Part shown: in pieces, positions 1-9,390 of the stretch
How positions within the stretch are numbered: the stretch's first letter is position 1
How the letters are laid out: each line of letters starts with the position of its first letter
NCBI GenBank assembly: GCA_027577415.1
Contig: JANBQS010000395.1
Location: 1-19,016 of the forward strand
DNA from: Coemansia sp. RSA 922
Lineage: Eukaryota > Kickxellomycota > Kickxellomycetes > Kickxellales > Kickxellaceae
Direction of reading: 5' to 3'
DNA: 19,016 bases
Position numbers and translations under genes: made by a program
The notes under the pieces: model-generated
Databases searched by the model: none
What the model was told of the DNA's origin: nothing
What the model saw: the letters and a program-made list of their open reading frames with translations, nothing else

Positions 1-66
1 GTAGATATCGTCAAGCTCCTGGAGAGGGCCCTGTATGTCGATGTTGGCTCCGTTACTCGTGGCCAT
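1..66 (-). CDS. 5' end of an unidentified protein gene, cut by the left window edge
   Basis: An ATG at 64-66 opens a minus-strand frame of 22 codons that stays open to position 1. The start context is good: A at -3 and G at +4. A TATATAAA-like stretch lies just upstream at 72-79. The visible peptide begins MATSNGANIDIQGPLQELDD and has an acidic, leucine-containing end that could start a helix or coiled coil. I do not recognise the family, and 22 residues are too few to assign one. The gene is in tandem with MEF1, whose stop lies 452 nt upstream of this start. That this is a true start rests only on its context and the open frame. Confidence 0.45.
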   Translation of the reverse strand, partial: MATSNGANIDIQGPLQELDDIY

Positions 67-518
67 TGTAGTTTATATACGCGCTGCAAAAGTGGGTATA
101 GTCTGGGAGAGGTGTTGATCCGCTGCTATAGTGAGCTGTCGGACGTTCAATCAGCTAAAATGGTACACGCGCTTCAGCTACTGGCTAGTGCGTGCGAGTA
201 TACGAGTGTCAATAGTGTAAAGAAGATGTCAGACAACTTAAGAAAGCAGAGAGACGCTCTGTTGCCATCCACACTTTTGGCCGTGCTTTTTCGCCAGACA
301 TCAGTTTTTGAAAAAGTCTGGTGATCTGCCACGATCCTGATTATTAAATCACTACATGATTAGCACCTCATCGGTTGTAGGTGCGCACGTGCACTCTGAA
401 GTGGCATTAGTGTAAAATACTCTATTTTTTTTAAAACTTGTCAATCTATTAGCTGTGCTCAGACATGTCCAGTACAAACAAAGAAACAAAGAAAAAGAAA
501 AATGACAAGCTAACCTGT
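67..518. other. Intergenic spacer between MEF1 3' end and the left-edge gene
   Basis: This 452-nt stretch should hold the MEF1 3' UTR and the promoter of the left-edge gene. It contains an E-box core CACGTG at 386-391 inside a near-palindromic GTGCGCACGTGCAC, and an A/T-rich run around 421-436. A plus-strand open frame runs from an ATG at 161 to 324 (54 codons), but it resembles no protein I know and may be chance. No tRNA-like structure or repeat was seen. Confidence 0.5.
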
Positions 519-2789
519 CTACTTTTTCTCAGCGAGCTTGGCCTGGTGCTCCTTGATGAGCTCCTCTTGAACACTGTGCAACACAGGTGAGTGACGCTTG
601 TACTCCATCGAGAACTCGCCCTTGCCCTGGGTGGCCGAGCGCAGCTCGGTCGAGTATCCAAACATGTTGTTAAGAGGAACCTCAGATGTGACCACGCAGT
701 AGTCCTCCTGCGTCTCAGTGTCAACAATCATACCCTTGCGCTTGTTAAGCGAGCCAAGCACGTTGCCCTGGAACTCGACAGGCGCCGAAACCTCGACAAG
801 CATGACAGGCTCAAGGATACGTGGGCCACTGGCCTTGAATGCCTCACGGAAGGCGTTGAACGTGGCGAGACGGAAGGCAAGCTCGCTCGAGTCGACCATG
901 TGTGCTTGACCATCCTCGAGAACCATGCGTACGCCGACAACAGGGTGTCCCACCATGAAGCCCTCCTTGAGGCCGTCCATATAGCCCTTCTCGCAAGCTG
1001 GGAGGAACTGGGTCGGAATGTTGCCACCGACGACGTTGTTAACAAACTCGTGTGGCAGCTCGGCATGCTGTGCTGAATCGATCGGCTCAATGTAGCCAAC
1101 AACGCGACCGTACTGGCCAGAGCCGCCGGTCTGCTTCTTGTGAGTGTAGGCAAACTTTGACTTGCTAGTGGCAGTCTCACGGAAGGCGACTTGGGGCTTG
1201 CCAGTTATGCAGTCGACGTTATACTCGCGGCGCATACGCTCAACGTAAATGTCCAAGTGGAGCTCGCCCATGCCCGAGATAATCGTCTGCTTGCTCTCGG
1301 TGTCAACGTGCACGCGGAAGGTGGGGTCCTCCCGCTGGAAGCGGTTGAGGGCCTTTGAAAAGTTTGGCGCGTTCTTGTCCTTGGGTGTCAGCGAGAGCGA
1401 AATGACCGAGTCTGGGACAAACATGGTGCTCATCGAGCAGTTGATTGTGCCGTCCGTGAAGGTGTCTCCCGACGCACAGTCAATGCCAAACAGCGCGCAA
1501 ATCTCGCCAGCTCCGACGCTGTCGACGTCCTCCATCGAGTTGGAGTGCATACGCACCAGACGCGCGATTTTAATCTTTTTGCCAGTCTTTACGTGGTAGG
1601 CGAATTGGCCCTTCTCCAGGCGACCCTGGTAGACACGAATGTACGTGAGCTGACCGTATTTGCCCTCCTCCAGCTTAAAGGCCAAGCCAACGAAGGGCTG
1701 GTTCGAGTGGGGTATGACCTCCAAGACCTTCTCGTCGTTGTCAATGTCCAGCATGGTGTTTGTGATCTCGGTCGGATTGGGCAAGTAGCTGATAACGGCA
1801 TCCAGCAGTTGCTGCACGCCCTTGTCCTTTATCGCCGAGCCCATGAGAACGGGCGTGAACTTGCGCGCAATGGTCGCACGTCTGACAGCTGCGCGGATCT
1901 GCTGCTCTGTGGGCACCTTCTCCTCAATAAACAGCTCGCCAATCTCGTCGTCCACCTCGGCCAGTGTAGCAATAAGCTCTTCACGCGCTGCATTGACTGT
2001 CTCGACCATGTGGGCAGGAACTTCGCCATAGACTATGTCCTCGCCTCGAGTACCGCGGTTGTAGACAGCCCTGTTGGCCAAGACATCGACCACGCCCTCA
2101 AAGGCATCCTCGGAGCCAATTGGAACCTGCAGAGCCGCGGCAGGTATCTTGAGCTTGTGGCGGATCTGATCAATAATGCGGCTAGGATTGGCGCCAGCGC
2201 GATCCATCTTGTTGATAAATGAGATACGTGGGACATTGTACCGACGCATCTGGCGATCGACCGTAATGGTCTGGCTCTGGACGCCACTGACCGAGCACAA
2301 CACTAGAACGGCTCCGTCGAGTACACGCAGCGCGCGCTCTACCTCGATCGTAAAGTCAACGTGCCCAGGCGTGTCAATAATGTTTAGATTCGTGCCGCCC
2401 CACTGCGCATAGGTGGCAGCAGACTGGATCGTAATGCCCTTCTCGCGCTCGAGATCCATCCAGTCCATGGTGGCGCCTACGTTGTCCTTACCGCGTACTT
2501 CGTGGATCTCCTTGATACGCCCAGTGTAGTATAGGATACGCTCTGTAACAGTAGTCTTTCCAGAGTCAATGTGCGCCGAGATACCAATGTTTCGTAGGTT
2601 GCTCAGGCGCTGGCTCTCCTCCTGTGTAGGCTGAACGGCAGCAGCAGCAGCAGACTCCCACCGCTTGCTCATCAATGCTACAGTCAGAGGAGTTGATCGA
2701 GGCTGAGCAAAGGCGCTCCTCAACGTTGGTGTGCGCAGGGCCGCAGCAACACCACGGCCGATACGCGGCATAAGCATATTGAGAGGCAT
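519..2789 (-). CDS. MEF1: Mitochondrial translation elongation factor G (EF-G1/Mef1)
   Basis: This GTPase drives translocation of tRNA and mRNA on mitochondrial ribosomes. The 756-residue frame carries the canonical translational GTPase motifs: P-loop AHIDSGKTT at about 72-80, switch I EREKGITI at 114-121, DTPGH at 139-143 and NKMD at 193-196. Domains II-V of the EF-G fold follow. The frame is open for 12 codons upstream, but the first ATG in it is at 2787-2789, so I start there. The resulting N-terminus ([20 protein letters not shown]) is rich in Arg, Ala and Leu with no acidic residues, as expected for a matrix presequence of roughly 45-60 residues. A short GCA repeat near 2640 gives an Ala run before the GTPase domain. 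Length and motifs fit EF-G1 rather than the mitochondrial recycling factor Mef2, though I could not run the alignment that separates them. The gene is head-to-head with VID28. Confidence 0.95.
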   Translation of the reverse strand: MPLNMLMPRIGRGVAAALRTPTLRSAFAQPRSTPLTVALMSKRWESAAAAAVQPTQEESQRLSNLRNIGISAHIDSGKTTVTERILYYTGRIKEIHEVRGKDNVGATMDWMDLEREKGITIQSAATYAQWGGTNLNIIDTPGHVDFTIEVERALRVLDGAVLVLCSVSGVQSQTITVDRQMRRYNVPRISFINKMDRAGANPSRIIDQIRHKLKIPAAALQVPIGSEDAFEGVVDVLANRAVYNRGTRGEDIVYGEVPAHMVETVNAAREELIATLAEVDDEIGELFIEEKVPTEQQIRAAVRRATIARKFTPVLMGSAIKDKGVQQLLDAVISYLPNPTEITNTMLDIDNDEKVLEVIPHSNQPFVGLAFKLEEGKYGQLTYIRVYQGRLEKGQFAYHVKTGKKIKIARLVRMHSNSMEDVDSVGAGEICALFGIDCASGDTFTDGTINCSMSTMFVPDSVISLSLTPKDKNAPNFSKALNRFQREDPTFRVHVDTESKQTIISGMGELHLDIYVERMRREYNVDCITGKPQVAFRETATSKSKFAYTHKKQTGGSGQYGRVVGYIEPIDSAQHAELPHEFVNNVVGGNIPTQFLPACEKGYMDGLKEGFMVGHPVVGVRMVLEDGQAHMVDSSELAFRLATFNAFREAFKASGPRILEPVMLVEVSAPVEFQGNVLGSLNKRKGMIVDTETQEDYCVVTSEVPLNNMFGYSTELRSATQGKGEFSMEYKRHSPVLHSVQEELIKEHQAKLAEKK

Positions 2790-3140
2790 GTTAGTCAGAG
2801 GCGTATATTTAAGCGTAGCTGCCAAGTCCCAGCGTGCGCAAAAAAGAAGGAATATAATGTAGACGGGAGATAAGCAGACCCGAAGTGATCTCGGATGGGC
2901 AACTTTACAATTTTTGCCAGTCTTATGCTGAGATAATTAGTACCTGCTAATCTGTGATCGGATCAGCGCTGAACAAACAAATGTGCCTGCGTGTACTTTG
3001 GGCGCAGAGGCATGTGGGCGCCATGCCGCTGAGGCCTAGAGTGACGTGCGGGGGAGCTTTTCTATCTCCACTCTTCTCTCACTGTTGTAATTTCACTACA
3101 TTTTCATTTTAGCTCTGGTCTTGCTGGCGCCCTTAAAACA
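2790..3140. promoter_or_regulatory. Shared divergent promoter region of MEF1 and VID28
   Basis: The 351 nt between the two start codons must hold both promoters. I see a TGACGTG element (CRE/UPRE-like core) at 3042-3048 in a G-rich context. A CT-rich tract at about 3057-3085 lies ahead of the VID28 ATG, a common feature near fungal transcription starts. No convincing TATA box was seen for VID28. Assignment of any transcription factor is inference. Confidence 0.4.
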
Positions 3141-5195
3141 ATGGCGTCTACACAGCAGCATGTTCAGTTCGTCCAGCAGCTGCAGTCGCCCAACCCAGTC
3201 GAGGTGTACAGCGCGCTACGAACAATTAAAAACTCAATAATCGGCAGCACAACGAAAAAGTCGCTGTACTTTAAACTACAAATCATACCCCATGTCACTT
3301 CATTGCTCGCATTGGACGATACGGACGTACAAATTCGGGTGCAAGCGACAGCAGTTATTAGCAGTTTGGCGCACAAGGACGAGGATACGGCTAGGCAGCT
3401 GCTCGACAGCGGGGTAGTTGGCTCGCTTATTAACCAGATCGCGCCAGGGGCTGACTGTGTTCTGACGGAGGCGTCTGTGCGCGCCTTGAATGCGCTACTG
3501 TCGTACGAATCGATCAAACTGGGCGTCGAGAAGCATGTGGGTCTTTTGGTGCCATATTTGCTTAGCATTATAAGCGAGGCCAAGGACATTAGCCGGGTGT
3601 TCGAAATGCGCGCCCACGCACGCATCGAGCTGGCGATCTTGGTGCTGGGCAAGCTGTGCATGACCGAGGCACGGCAGTACACAATCGCAAACACTGGGGT
3701 CATAGATATGCTCGCGTCTCTACTGCCCTGTGGCTATCCGAGGCTGCAGATCGCTGCGCTCAAGGCTCTTTCGGCCCTGTCGTATGAAAACATGGAGATT
3801 TGCGGCGCGCTCTTTCTAGTCAAACTCAAGCACAAAACGTACACTGATGCCATACTGGACCTGGCCCGTAACCAGGATCCAGACATCAGCTTGAATGCCT
3901 GTATGTGCATATCAAACATGAGTCGGATGCGCATTGGCGACCTCCTCAAGGACATTCAGACAGTGGTGGTCCCTGCCCTGGTGAAGCTGCTAAAAACGCC
4001 CGGATTTTTAGCGCTACAGGTCGTACAGTCGCTGGGCTACTTGTGCCACGAGGACGCTGACATTCAGGCTGCGGCCAAGAACGCGGGTGTTATTTCCGAG
4101 CTCATAAAGATACTCTCAGTAATCGAGGGCCAGGTGGATGCTGACTTTGTCGACCAAGAATACAATATGCGCATGGTCAAGGGAGTGTTTCTCACGCTGG
4201 GCACTATCGTGTCGACCAACGAGGAGTGCCGACGAAAAGCTGTCGAGGACCAAGCGCTGGTGTACCTTGTCCGCGCCATGGGTCACAATGACAATGGAGT
4301 CAAGGCCGCCGCCTGCCTGTGCACACGGTATATTATTCGCTCGGTGTCGATTTGTCGCACACACGTTCCAGAAAGCGGTATCCTCGTGCCACTGCTGGCC
4401 TTGCTCCAGGACAAGACAGCCGACGTGCAAGTGACAGCGTCGGCAACGCTAGTCAACCTCTTAACGGACTTTTCGCCACTCCGAGCCGACGCGCTGAAGG
4501 CAGGCCTGATCGACATACTAGCAAAGCTGCTAAGGTCTGAAAACAGCACAGTGTGCCGCAATGCCCTGTGGTCTATCCGCAACCTGCTAGTTGGAGTCGA
4601 TGACGACACGCGCAAAGAGATAATAGAAAAGATCAAGATCGAGACGCTGTTTTCTCTATCGTCGGCGCCTCACGAGGCATTCCTCCAAGAACATGCACTG
4701 GGCGCGCTGCGAAATATCGTCGTCGACAGTATGCTGGGAATCAACGCCGTGTTTGACACGATGGGAAACGACAGAGTCATCGCATTGCTACGACAGGCGA
4801 TGCGGTCCGACACTGAACCGGCTATCAAAGTCCACGGCCTCTATTTGGCTAACAATATTGCTGTGAGATCGCAGGAGCACTGTGGGATTCTTGTCGGCGA
4901 CGAGTGGCTGCTGCGGTCCATTGCCAGCCATGTAACTAGTTCGTCGTCAGAGGTTGCCGTTGCCGCGCTGTGGTGCATCAACAGCATCGCCTCTCATCGG
5001 GTGCCCTCGCAGAGCCAGCAAGAGTCCGATGGCGAGTCTGTTGAGGAAGCGGGTGTGTGCAGATATAGGGCCGAGCTTAATGCTTTGGATCTTCAGGCCA
5101 CGCTTGAGCATATGCTCGGTGACCCCCAGCTGGGTCTAGAAGTCCGTGACCGGGTGCGGAGCTGCCTCGACTACTTTCCCGACTCTGAAACGTAG
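3141..5195 (+). CDS. VID28: Armadillo-repeat subunit of the GID/CTLH E3 ligase (ARMC8/Vid28/Gid5)
   Basis: The 684-residue protein is a string of helical armadillo repeats from end to end, close to the length of human ARMC8 (about 673). Its order of recognisable segments matches ARMC8 as I recall it. An N-terminal KNSIIGSTTKKS corresponds to KNAVIGNNKQKA, and a central block LVNLLTDFSP with following ENSTVCRNALWSIRNLL corresponds to LCNLLLEFSP and ENPALRVNGIWALMNM. In yeast, Gid5/Vid28 is the scaffold that docks substrate receptors such as Gid4 on the GID E3 ubiquitin ligase, which degrades gluconeogenic enzymes on return to glucose. The start is an ATG at 3141 with A at -3. The gene is single-exon. 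It is divergent from MEF1 and tail-to-tail with ALG2, with 46 nt between stops. A generic importin-alpha or Vac8 type is less likely because the family-specific segments match. Confidence 0.85.
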   Translation: MASTQQHVQFVQQLQSPNPVEVYSALRTIKNSIIGSTTKKSLYFKLQIIPHVTSLLALDDTDVQIRVQATAVISSLAHKDEDTARQLLDSGVVGSLINQIAPGADCVLTEASVRALNALLSYESIKLGVEKHVGLLVPYLLSIISEAKDISRVFEMRAHARIELAILVLGKLCMTEARQYTIANTGVIDMLASLLPCGYPRLQIAALKALSALSYENMEICGALFLVKLKHKTYTDAILDLARNQDPDISLNACMCISNMSRMRIGDLLKDIQTVVVPALVKLLKTPGFLALQVVQSLGYLCHEDADIQAAAKNAGVISELIKILSVIEGQVDADFVDQEYNMRMVKGVFLTLGTIVSTNEECRRKAVEDQALVYLVRAMGHNDNGVKAAACLCTRYIIRSVSICRTHVPESGILVPLLALLQDKTADVQVTASATLVNLLTDFSPLRADALKAGLIDILAKLLRSENSTVCRNALWSIRNLLVGVDDDTRKEIIEKIKIETLFSLSSAPHEAFLQEHALGALRNIVVDSMLGINAVFDTMGNDRVIALLRQAMRSDTEPAIKVHGLYLANNIAVRSQEHCGILVGDEWLLRSIASHVTSSSSEVAVAALWCINSIASHRVPSQSQQESDGESVEEAGVCRYRAELNALDLQATLEHMLGDPQLGLEVRDRVRSCLDYFPDSET

Positions 5196-5241
5196 TACTT
5201 TCTTGTTTGTCGAACACTAAAGTACTAACATGATGATTATA

Positions 5242-6696
5242 TTAACGCCACCATGTTAACAACAAGGTCAAGGCGACAACAAAGATAATGAACAAGGTCG
5301 CTATAACGCCTAGAACTACCGATGCGTGAGTCGGACGCTGCAGCATGTCTACGATTAGATGCTCGAGCTTGGCTCCAAAGGTATCCAGACTAAACGCCAG
5401 CTTGACTCTGTCGTGGCCAGCATCGCCCATGACCCTCCATTTGTTGTCGTCCATAGTCAATAATTTGGAAATTGCCGCGGCAAAGTCATCTTCAGCTGGC
5501 TCGCACAGATATCCGGTCTGTCCATGTTGAATAGTTTCGCGAGGACCACCCGAGTCGGCTGCTACCACAGGAACGCGCATGTACATGGCCTCAAGAGGAA
5601 CAATCCCTAGATGCTCGTTAGTCGGCGTGTATACGATGCATCTGGCGGCTGAAAGCAAGAAGGCGCGCTGGTTCTCCGTAAACGATGGAAGGAAAAGCAC
5701 ATCGATCGACGCCAGTTGATCTGTCGGGATATCGTCATCATCGTCCAAAATAGTCGGCGCGCCAACAGCACCGTCTGGGAGCAAAGCGAGCGCCTCCTTG
5801 CTTGCCCTCTGAGGAGAAATCGTGCGCGTGCACAGGCCCAACTGCTTTGCTTGAGCGTCTAGTTCCTTGAGATATTGAGTGTTTTCGGAGACACGCGGAT
5901 CCCAGCCTCCGGCGACAACCAAGCAACAGTTATTGATTGCCGCGCGCTTTGCGCCATTCCCAGTTGCGGAATTCCTCTGTAGGCACAGGGCAAAGGCTTG
6001 TAGTGCCAGTCCAATGTCCTTTTTGCGCTCGAAGCGGTTAATAGACAACACGATGCGCTTTTCCGTAAGTAGAGCACGGAGTAGCGGATCACCGCTATCT
6101 ACAGGCCTGTCATAGGCTTCAAAGTTCAGGGCAGGTGATAAGACCTTGGGAATCTTACTGAGATGTGGGAACGCCTTTCTAAAGGTCTCTTGCGTAAACC
6201 GGCTGTTGACCACAATCTCGTCAGCCTCGCCAGTCGTAAATTCCTCTAGCAAGTCGAATGGTGCGCGGTAGAGCTTCTGCCCCAGCGAGTCCCTTCGAGC
6301 CAGCAGATAGTCTGGGAAATGGCAATAGAAGAATATATGGGCATGTGTGTACTTGAGCAAGGGGATCGGTGCTGACAGCTGGTCAACAAACAGTGCGTCG
6401 TACTGCTCAGAGTCGTTGACAATTTGTCGAGCTAGCATCAGCGAGCGCAAGATTGTGCACAGGATGTGGAAGCGCCCACCGATAGACCGAGGCACAAGCC
6501 AGTTTCCGCCTACTCGCACGTCCAAGGTGCCGTCGCGCGTCTCGGCAAAGCAGTGCGATAGGTCGTGGTGCATGGTGTAGATGACAACCCTGTGTCCTCG
6601 CTTTTGCAAGCTAATGGCGGCATCGACAACCAGGCGCTCGGCACCACCTATGCCCAAGTCCGGGTGAATAAACGCGATATTCAGTGGTCTGACCAT
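5242..6696 (-). CDS. ALG2: Alpha-1,3/1,6-mannosyltransferase ALG2 (GT4)
   Basis: ALG2 adds the second and third mannoses to the dolichol-linked oligosaccharide on the cytosolic face of the ER. The family hallmark IAFIHPDLGIGGAERLVVDA follows directly after this ATG, and the GT4 EX7E catalytic motif (EHLGIVPLE) is at about residues 361-369, followed by the SGGPRETI donor-site loop. The C-terminus ends in a hydrophobic segment of about 22 residues (VVLGVIATLFIIFVVALTLL) that should anchor it in the membrane. I chose the ATG at 6694-6696 (484 residues) because known ALG2 proteins begin just before this hallmark. An in-frame ATG at 6787-6789 would add 31 residues. An insertion with a DDDDD run lies between the two Rossmann domains. 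The gene faces VID28 tail-to-tail and is head-to-head with SLT11. Confidence 0.93.
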   Translation of the reverse strand: MVRPLNIAFIHPDLGIGGAERLVVDAAISLQKRGHRVVIYTMHHDLSHCFAETRDGTLDVRVGGNWLVPRSIGGRFHILCTILRSLMLARQIVNDSEQYDALFVDQLSAPIPLLKYTHAHIFFYCHFPDYLLARRDSLGQKLYRAPFDLLEEFTTGEADEIVVNSRFTQETFRKAFPHLSKIPKVLSPALNFEAYDRPVDSGDPLLRALLTEKRIVLSINRFERKKDIGLALQAFALCLQRNSATGNGAKRAAINNCCLVVAGGWDPRVSENTQYLKELDAQAKQLGLCTRTISPQRASKEALALLPDGAVGAPTILDDDDDIPTDQLASIDVLFLPSFTENQRAFLLSAARCIVYTPTNEHLGIVPLEAMYMRVPVVAADSGGPRETIQHGQTGYLCEPAEDDFAAAISKLLTMDDNKWRVMGDAGHDRVKLAFSLDTFGAKLEHLIVDMLQRPTHASVVLGVIATLFIIFVVALTLLLTWWR

Positions 6697-6789
6697 TATA
6701 AAAAATAAAGTTGGCAATAAAAAAGAAGACAAGGAGAAGAGAAAAGAGAAGAGAAAGAACGCTCGGTGAAGGTGACGAAGATTGTCCAT
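6697..6789 (-). other. Possible N-terminal extension of ALG2 or CT-rich 5' leader
   Basis: The ALG2 frame stays open back to an ATG at 6787-6789 with a good context (A at -3, G at +4). The 31 extra codons come largely from a pyrimidine tract at about 6722-6760 and would encode a hydrophobic run rich in Phe, Leu and Ser that resembles a signal anchor. The composition is equally what a CT-rich fungal leader gives by chance. A TATA-like TATATA lies at about 6837-6842, upstream of both ATGs. Confidence 0.4.
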
Positions 6790-6941
6790 GTTTACAAGCC
6801 CATAATCACTATATTAACTAGATGACATTAGATGTCTATATATTCAAATGTCGTTAAAAAACTATCGATATTTCTACCAAAGTTGCGCTTACATAATCAT
6901 TTATATTTTTGTATTAAAACCCCCCGTCACATTGTATACAC

Positions 6942-8003
6942 ATGGCTTCTGCGAATGAAGAGGACGTCGAATTCCCGATCCTCTGCGAGACTTGTCTGGG
7001 AGAAAACCCCTATGTGCGGATGACAAAGGAGCGGCTGGGGAAGGAGTGCAAGATCTGTGCCAGAGCATTTACGATATTCCGGTGGCTACCTGGCCGCGGT
7101 ATGCGGTACAAGAAGACCGAGATCTGTCCGACGTGCGCAAAGTTAAAGAACGTTTGTCAAACGTGTATCCTCGACTTGGAGCATGGATTGCCAGTGCAAG
7201 TTCGCGATACGGCGCTGAGCATTCAGGACGAAGTGCCCAGGGAGGAGTCGAATCGGCGAGACTATTTGGCAAAGATGGCCAACAACTTGGAAGTCATGGG
7301 CGAGCAGACTGATTTCAGCGGGAAGGCCCAGCCAGCTGGCCGCGAGATGCTCAAGCGCATGGCACGCAAGGACCCTTATTACCAGCGTAACCGGCCCCAC
7401 ATTTGCTCGTTCTTTGTCAAGGGCCAGTGCACTCGAGGTAACGAGTGCCCTTACCGACACGAAATGCCACAGGGAGATGCCGAGCTAGCAAAACAGAACA
7501 TTGTCGACAGATACCATGGCAACAACGACCCCGTGGCTCGACGCATGTTGGCACGGTCGCTCAAGACGGACAAACTAGACGCGCCTGACGATAAGAGCAT
7601 AACATCTCTATTCGTCCTGGGACTGGACCAGTCGGTGACCCAAGCCGACTTGCGCGACCATTTCATTGCGTTCGGCGAGTTAAAGTCGGTTGTAGTCGTG
7701 CCAAAGGGCAACTGCGCATTTATCAATTATAAGAACCGCGCTGGAGCTGAGGCTGCTGCGCTGGCGGCGCTTAGTGGGTTCACGATAAAGGACAAGTCGC
7801 TCAAAGTAACCTGGGGAAAGCCAAAGCCAAAGGGACCTAAATCGGAACTCGCACAGGCCAATGTGATTAGTAAGGAGACCACGGCTCCTACTGGCTCACA
7901 GCCACCTACAAGAGCAAGCATCCCTCTGCCGCCTGGCGCGCGTAACGACTCTGCCTTGTACCCGAGCCAAGACCCAACTGCGCAGGGTGCCTATAGCAAG
8001 TAG
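6942..8003 (+). CDS. SLT11: Pre-mRNA splicing factor Slt11/Ecm2 (RBM22 family)
   Basis: The protein binds the U6 snRNA internal stem-loop and intron in the activated spliceosome, associated with the Prp19/NineTeen complex. The 353 residues show the family order. An N-terminal cysteine-rich region has CxxC pairs at about C15/C18, C36/C39, C62/C65 and C72/C75. A C-x7-C-x5-C-x3-H zinc finger follows at C155-H173. An RRM spans about 220-293 with RNP2-like LFVLGL and RNP1-like GNCAFINY. The family motifs RPHICSFFVKGQCTRGNECPYRH and VTWGKPKPK match RBM22. The Pro-rich tail is shorter than in human RBM22 (about 420 residues). The start is an ATG at 6942 with A at -3. Only 152 nt separate it from the upstream ALG2 ATG, so the two genes share a promoter region. 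Confidence 0.93.
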   Translation: MASANEEDVEFPILCETCLGENPYVRMTKERLGKECKICARAFTIFRWLPGRGMRYKKTEICPTCAKLKNVCQTCILDLEHGLPVQVRDTALSIQDEVPREESNRRDYLAKMANNLEVMGEQTDFSGKAQPAGREMLKRMARKDPYYQRNRPHICSFFVKGQCTRGNECPYRHEMPQGDAELAKQNIVDRYHGNNDPVARRMLARSLKTDKLDAPDDKSITSLFVLGLDQSVTQADLRDHFIAFGELKSVVVVPKGNCAFINYKNRAGAEAAALAALSGFTIKDKSLKVTWGKPKPKGPKSELAQANVISKETTAPTGSQPPTRASIPLPPGARNDSALYPSQDPTAQGAYSK

Positions 8004-8204
8004 CTCGTCCGATTCGTTATTTTTAAACCGGGCGTGAGACTGCAGCTATATGCATAACATCAGGAGCCAAATAGAAGCCTCTCTCTGATTTGCAAACACG
8101 GAGTGAGGATGTTCTTTGCTTCTTTTTACTTTGCATTCCAAATATTTTTTCTTGCCACTTTTTCTCCCCCCCTTGAATTCCTAGCTTAAAGCACTTCTCT
8201 TGAG

Positions 8205-9296
8205 ATGACCACAGGTATCATCACCGCAAACGGCAGCGACACATACACCAGTATCGCCGTCGTGGGTACTGGCGGATACGGAGAGCTCTTCCTCAAGGCG
8301 CTAAAGCAGTGTGGATACTTTGTCAAGATACGCGCCGTGACAAGAGCGCCTGAGGCGACTGAAGCAGTTAAGCTTGAGCGCCTAAAGCAGCTTCGAGCCC
8401 TGGGCATAGAGGTGCTCGAGTATGCCGACACTACAGCCGACGGCTTTTCAACAGTATTTGCTGGTATCGACACAGTGGTCAGCGCTGTGGGCGTTGCGGG
8501 CTTGCCGAGCCAAATTCCCATGATAGACGGCGCTATTGCGGCCGGCGTCAAGTGGTTTATCCCCTCAGAGTACGGCGTGGCACACTACAACTCGGCCTGG
8601 ATGCCGTTCAAGGGGCCGCTGGCGGCCAAGGGAGAGGTCTTGGACTACCTGGTTGGAACTGCAAAGCCAAAGGGCCTGGCATACACGGCAATATACACGG
8701 GACTGGCTCTTGACTACTTAGACCCCCACGGAATTGGTCTCAAGCTATCAAAGCGACGCGCCACGCTGGTCGGCCGTGGCGGGACCCTGGCAACATTCAC
8801 ATGTGCAGCCGATGTTGTTCAAGTGCTTGTCAGCATTGTCCAGCGTCCCAGCGAGATGCAAAATCGCATTATTCGCTATGCTGGGTCTACCAACAAGATG
8901 TGCGACCTGATCAAGGTGGTAACCGGCGGTAACTGCGGGAAGAACGTAAAGATTGTCTGTATCGACGAGGCCCGGGCAAAGTTCTGCGAGTTGGCGCGGC
9001 AGCAAGACATGAAGGCATTCCAAGTGTATGGTCGCCTGTTGATTGAAGAAGGTCTGGCTCAGATCAATTTGCGTCGTGAGCCATTGGACAATGCCCTGTT
9101 CCCGGATATCAAGCCAGAGTCTGCTACGGATACTCTAGCGCGTTTGATCAAGCTGGCTGATGCTGGCAGTGAGATGTTCAAGGGAGGTCAGATCATACAG
9201 CGCAGCCACACTACATCCTCAGTCACAGATGGCGTTGGCGAGATTTGTAAGCAAGAACCGGCTCCGGCCACCGCGACCAGCAAGTCTCGGGCATGA
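8205..9296 (+). CDS. NmrA-like / isoflavone reductase-like NAD(P)-binding protein
   Basis: This is an atypical short-chain dehydrogenase of the NmrA/PCBER group with a Rossmann fold at the N-terminus. The dinucleotide motif GTGGYG is at residues 21-26, and a basic residue after the second strand (VTR, 45-47) is consistent with NADPH preference. The group motif FIPSEYG is at 118-124, and K142 sits where the family's conserved lysine is expected. The 363 residues exceed the usual 300-320, with an extra C-terminal tail of about 40 residues rich in Ser, Thr and Ala. The substrate cannot be told from sequence, and some NmrA-like proteins are redox sensors rather than enzymes. The ATG at 8205 follows a CT-rich stretch with a run of C at about 8166-8172. 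The gene is convergent with RRP17, with 94 nt between stops. Confidence 0.8.
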   Translation: MTTGIITANGSDTYTSIAVVGTGGYGELFLKALKQCGYFVKIRAVTRAPEATEAVKLERLKQLRALGIEVLEYADTTADGFSTVFAGIDTVVSAVGVAGLPSQIPMIDGAIAAGVKWFIPSEYGVAHYNSAWMPFKGPLAAKGEVLDYLVGTAKPKGLAYTAIYTGLALDYLDPHGIGLKLSKRRATLVGRGGTLATFTCAADVVQVLVSIVQRPSEMQNRIIRYAGSTNKMCDLIKVVTGGNCGKNVKIVCIDEARAKFCELARQQDMKAFQVYGRLLIEEGLAQINLRREPLDNALFPDIKPESATDTLARLIKLADAGSEMFKGGQIIQRSHTTSSVTDGVGEICKQEPAPATATSKSRA

Positions 9297-9390
9297 TGGG
9301 ACAATAAATATTCAAGTTGGTGGCTCTTTTCTTTAGTAGCTTTTCCATTTCAGTTCTAAACTCTCAAACAACTAGTGAGCACGATTACTA

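Noticed and set aside
112..324. Plus-strand 70-codon open frame in the left intergenic region
   Set aside because: It begins with GTG. The first ATG is at 161 and leaves only 54 codons. It shows no family resemblance and lies where the MEF1 3' UTR and the neighbour's promoter are expected.
1545..2222. 225-codon open frame antisense to MEF1
   Set aside because: It lies wholly inside the conserved MEF1 coding sequence on the other strand. Long antisense frames are common opposite codon-biased genes, and the product resembles no protein.
2787..2825. Longer MEF1 frame beginning at 2825
   Set aside because: The extra codons begin with TTG, not ATG. The first ATG in frame is at 2787-2789 and gives a good mitochondrial presequence.
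8004..8204. Possible snoRNA or tRNA between SLT11 and the NmrA-like gene
   Set aside because: No paired C/D boxes, H/ACA hinge or tRNA cloverleaf motifs could be recognised. A CT-rich promoter tract explains the base composition.
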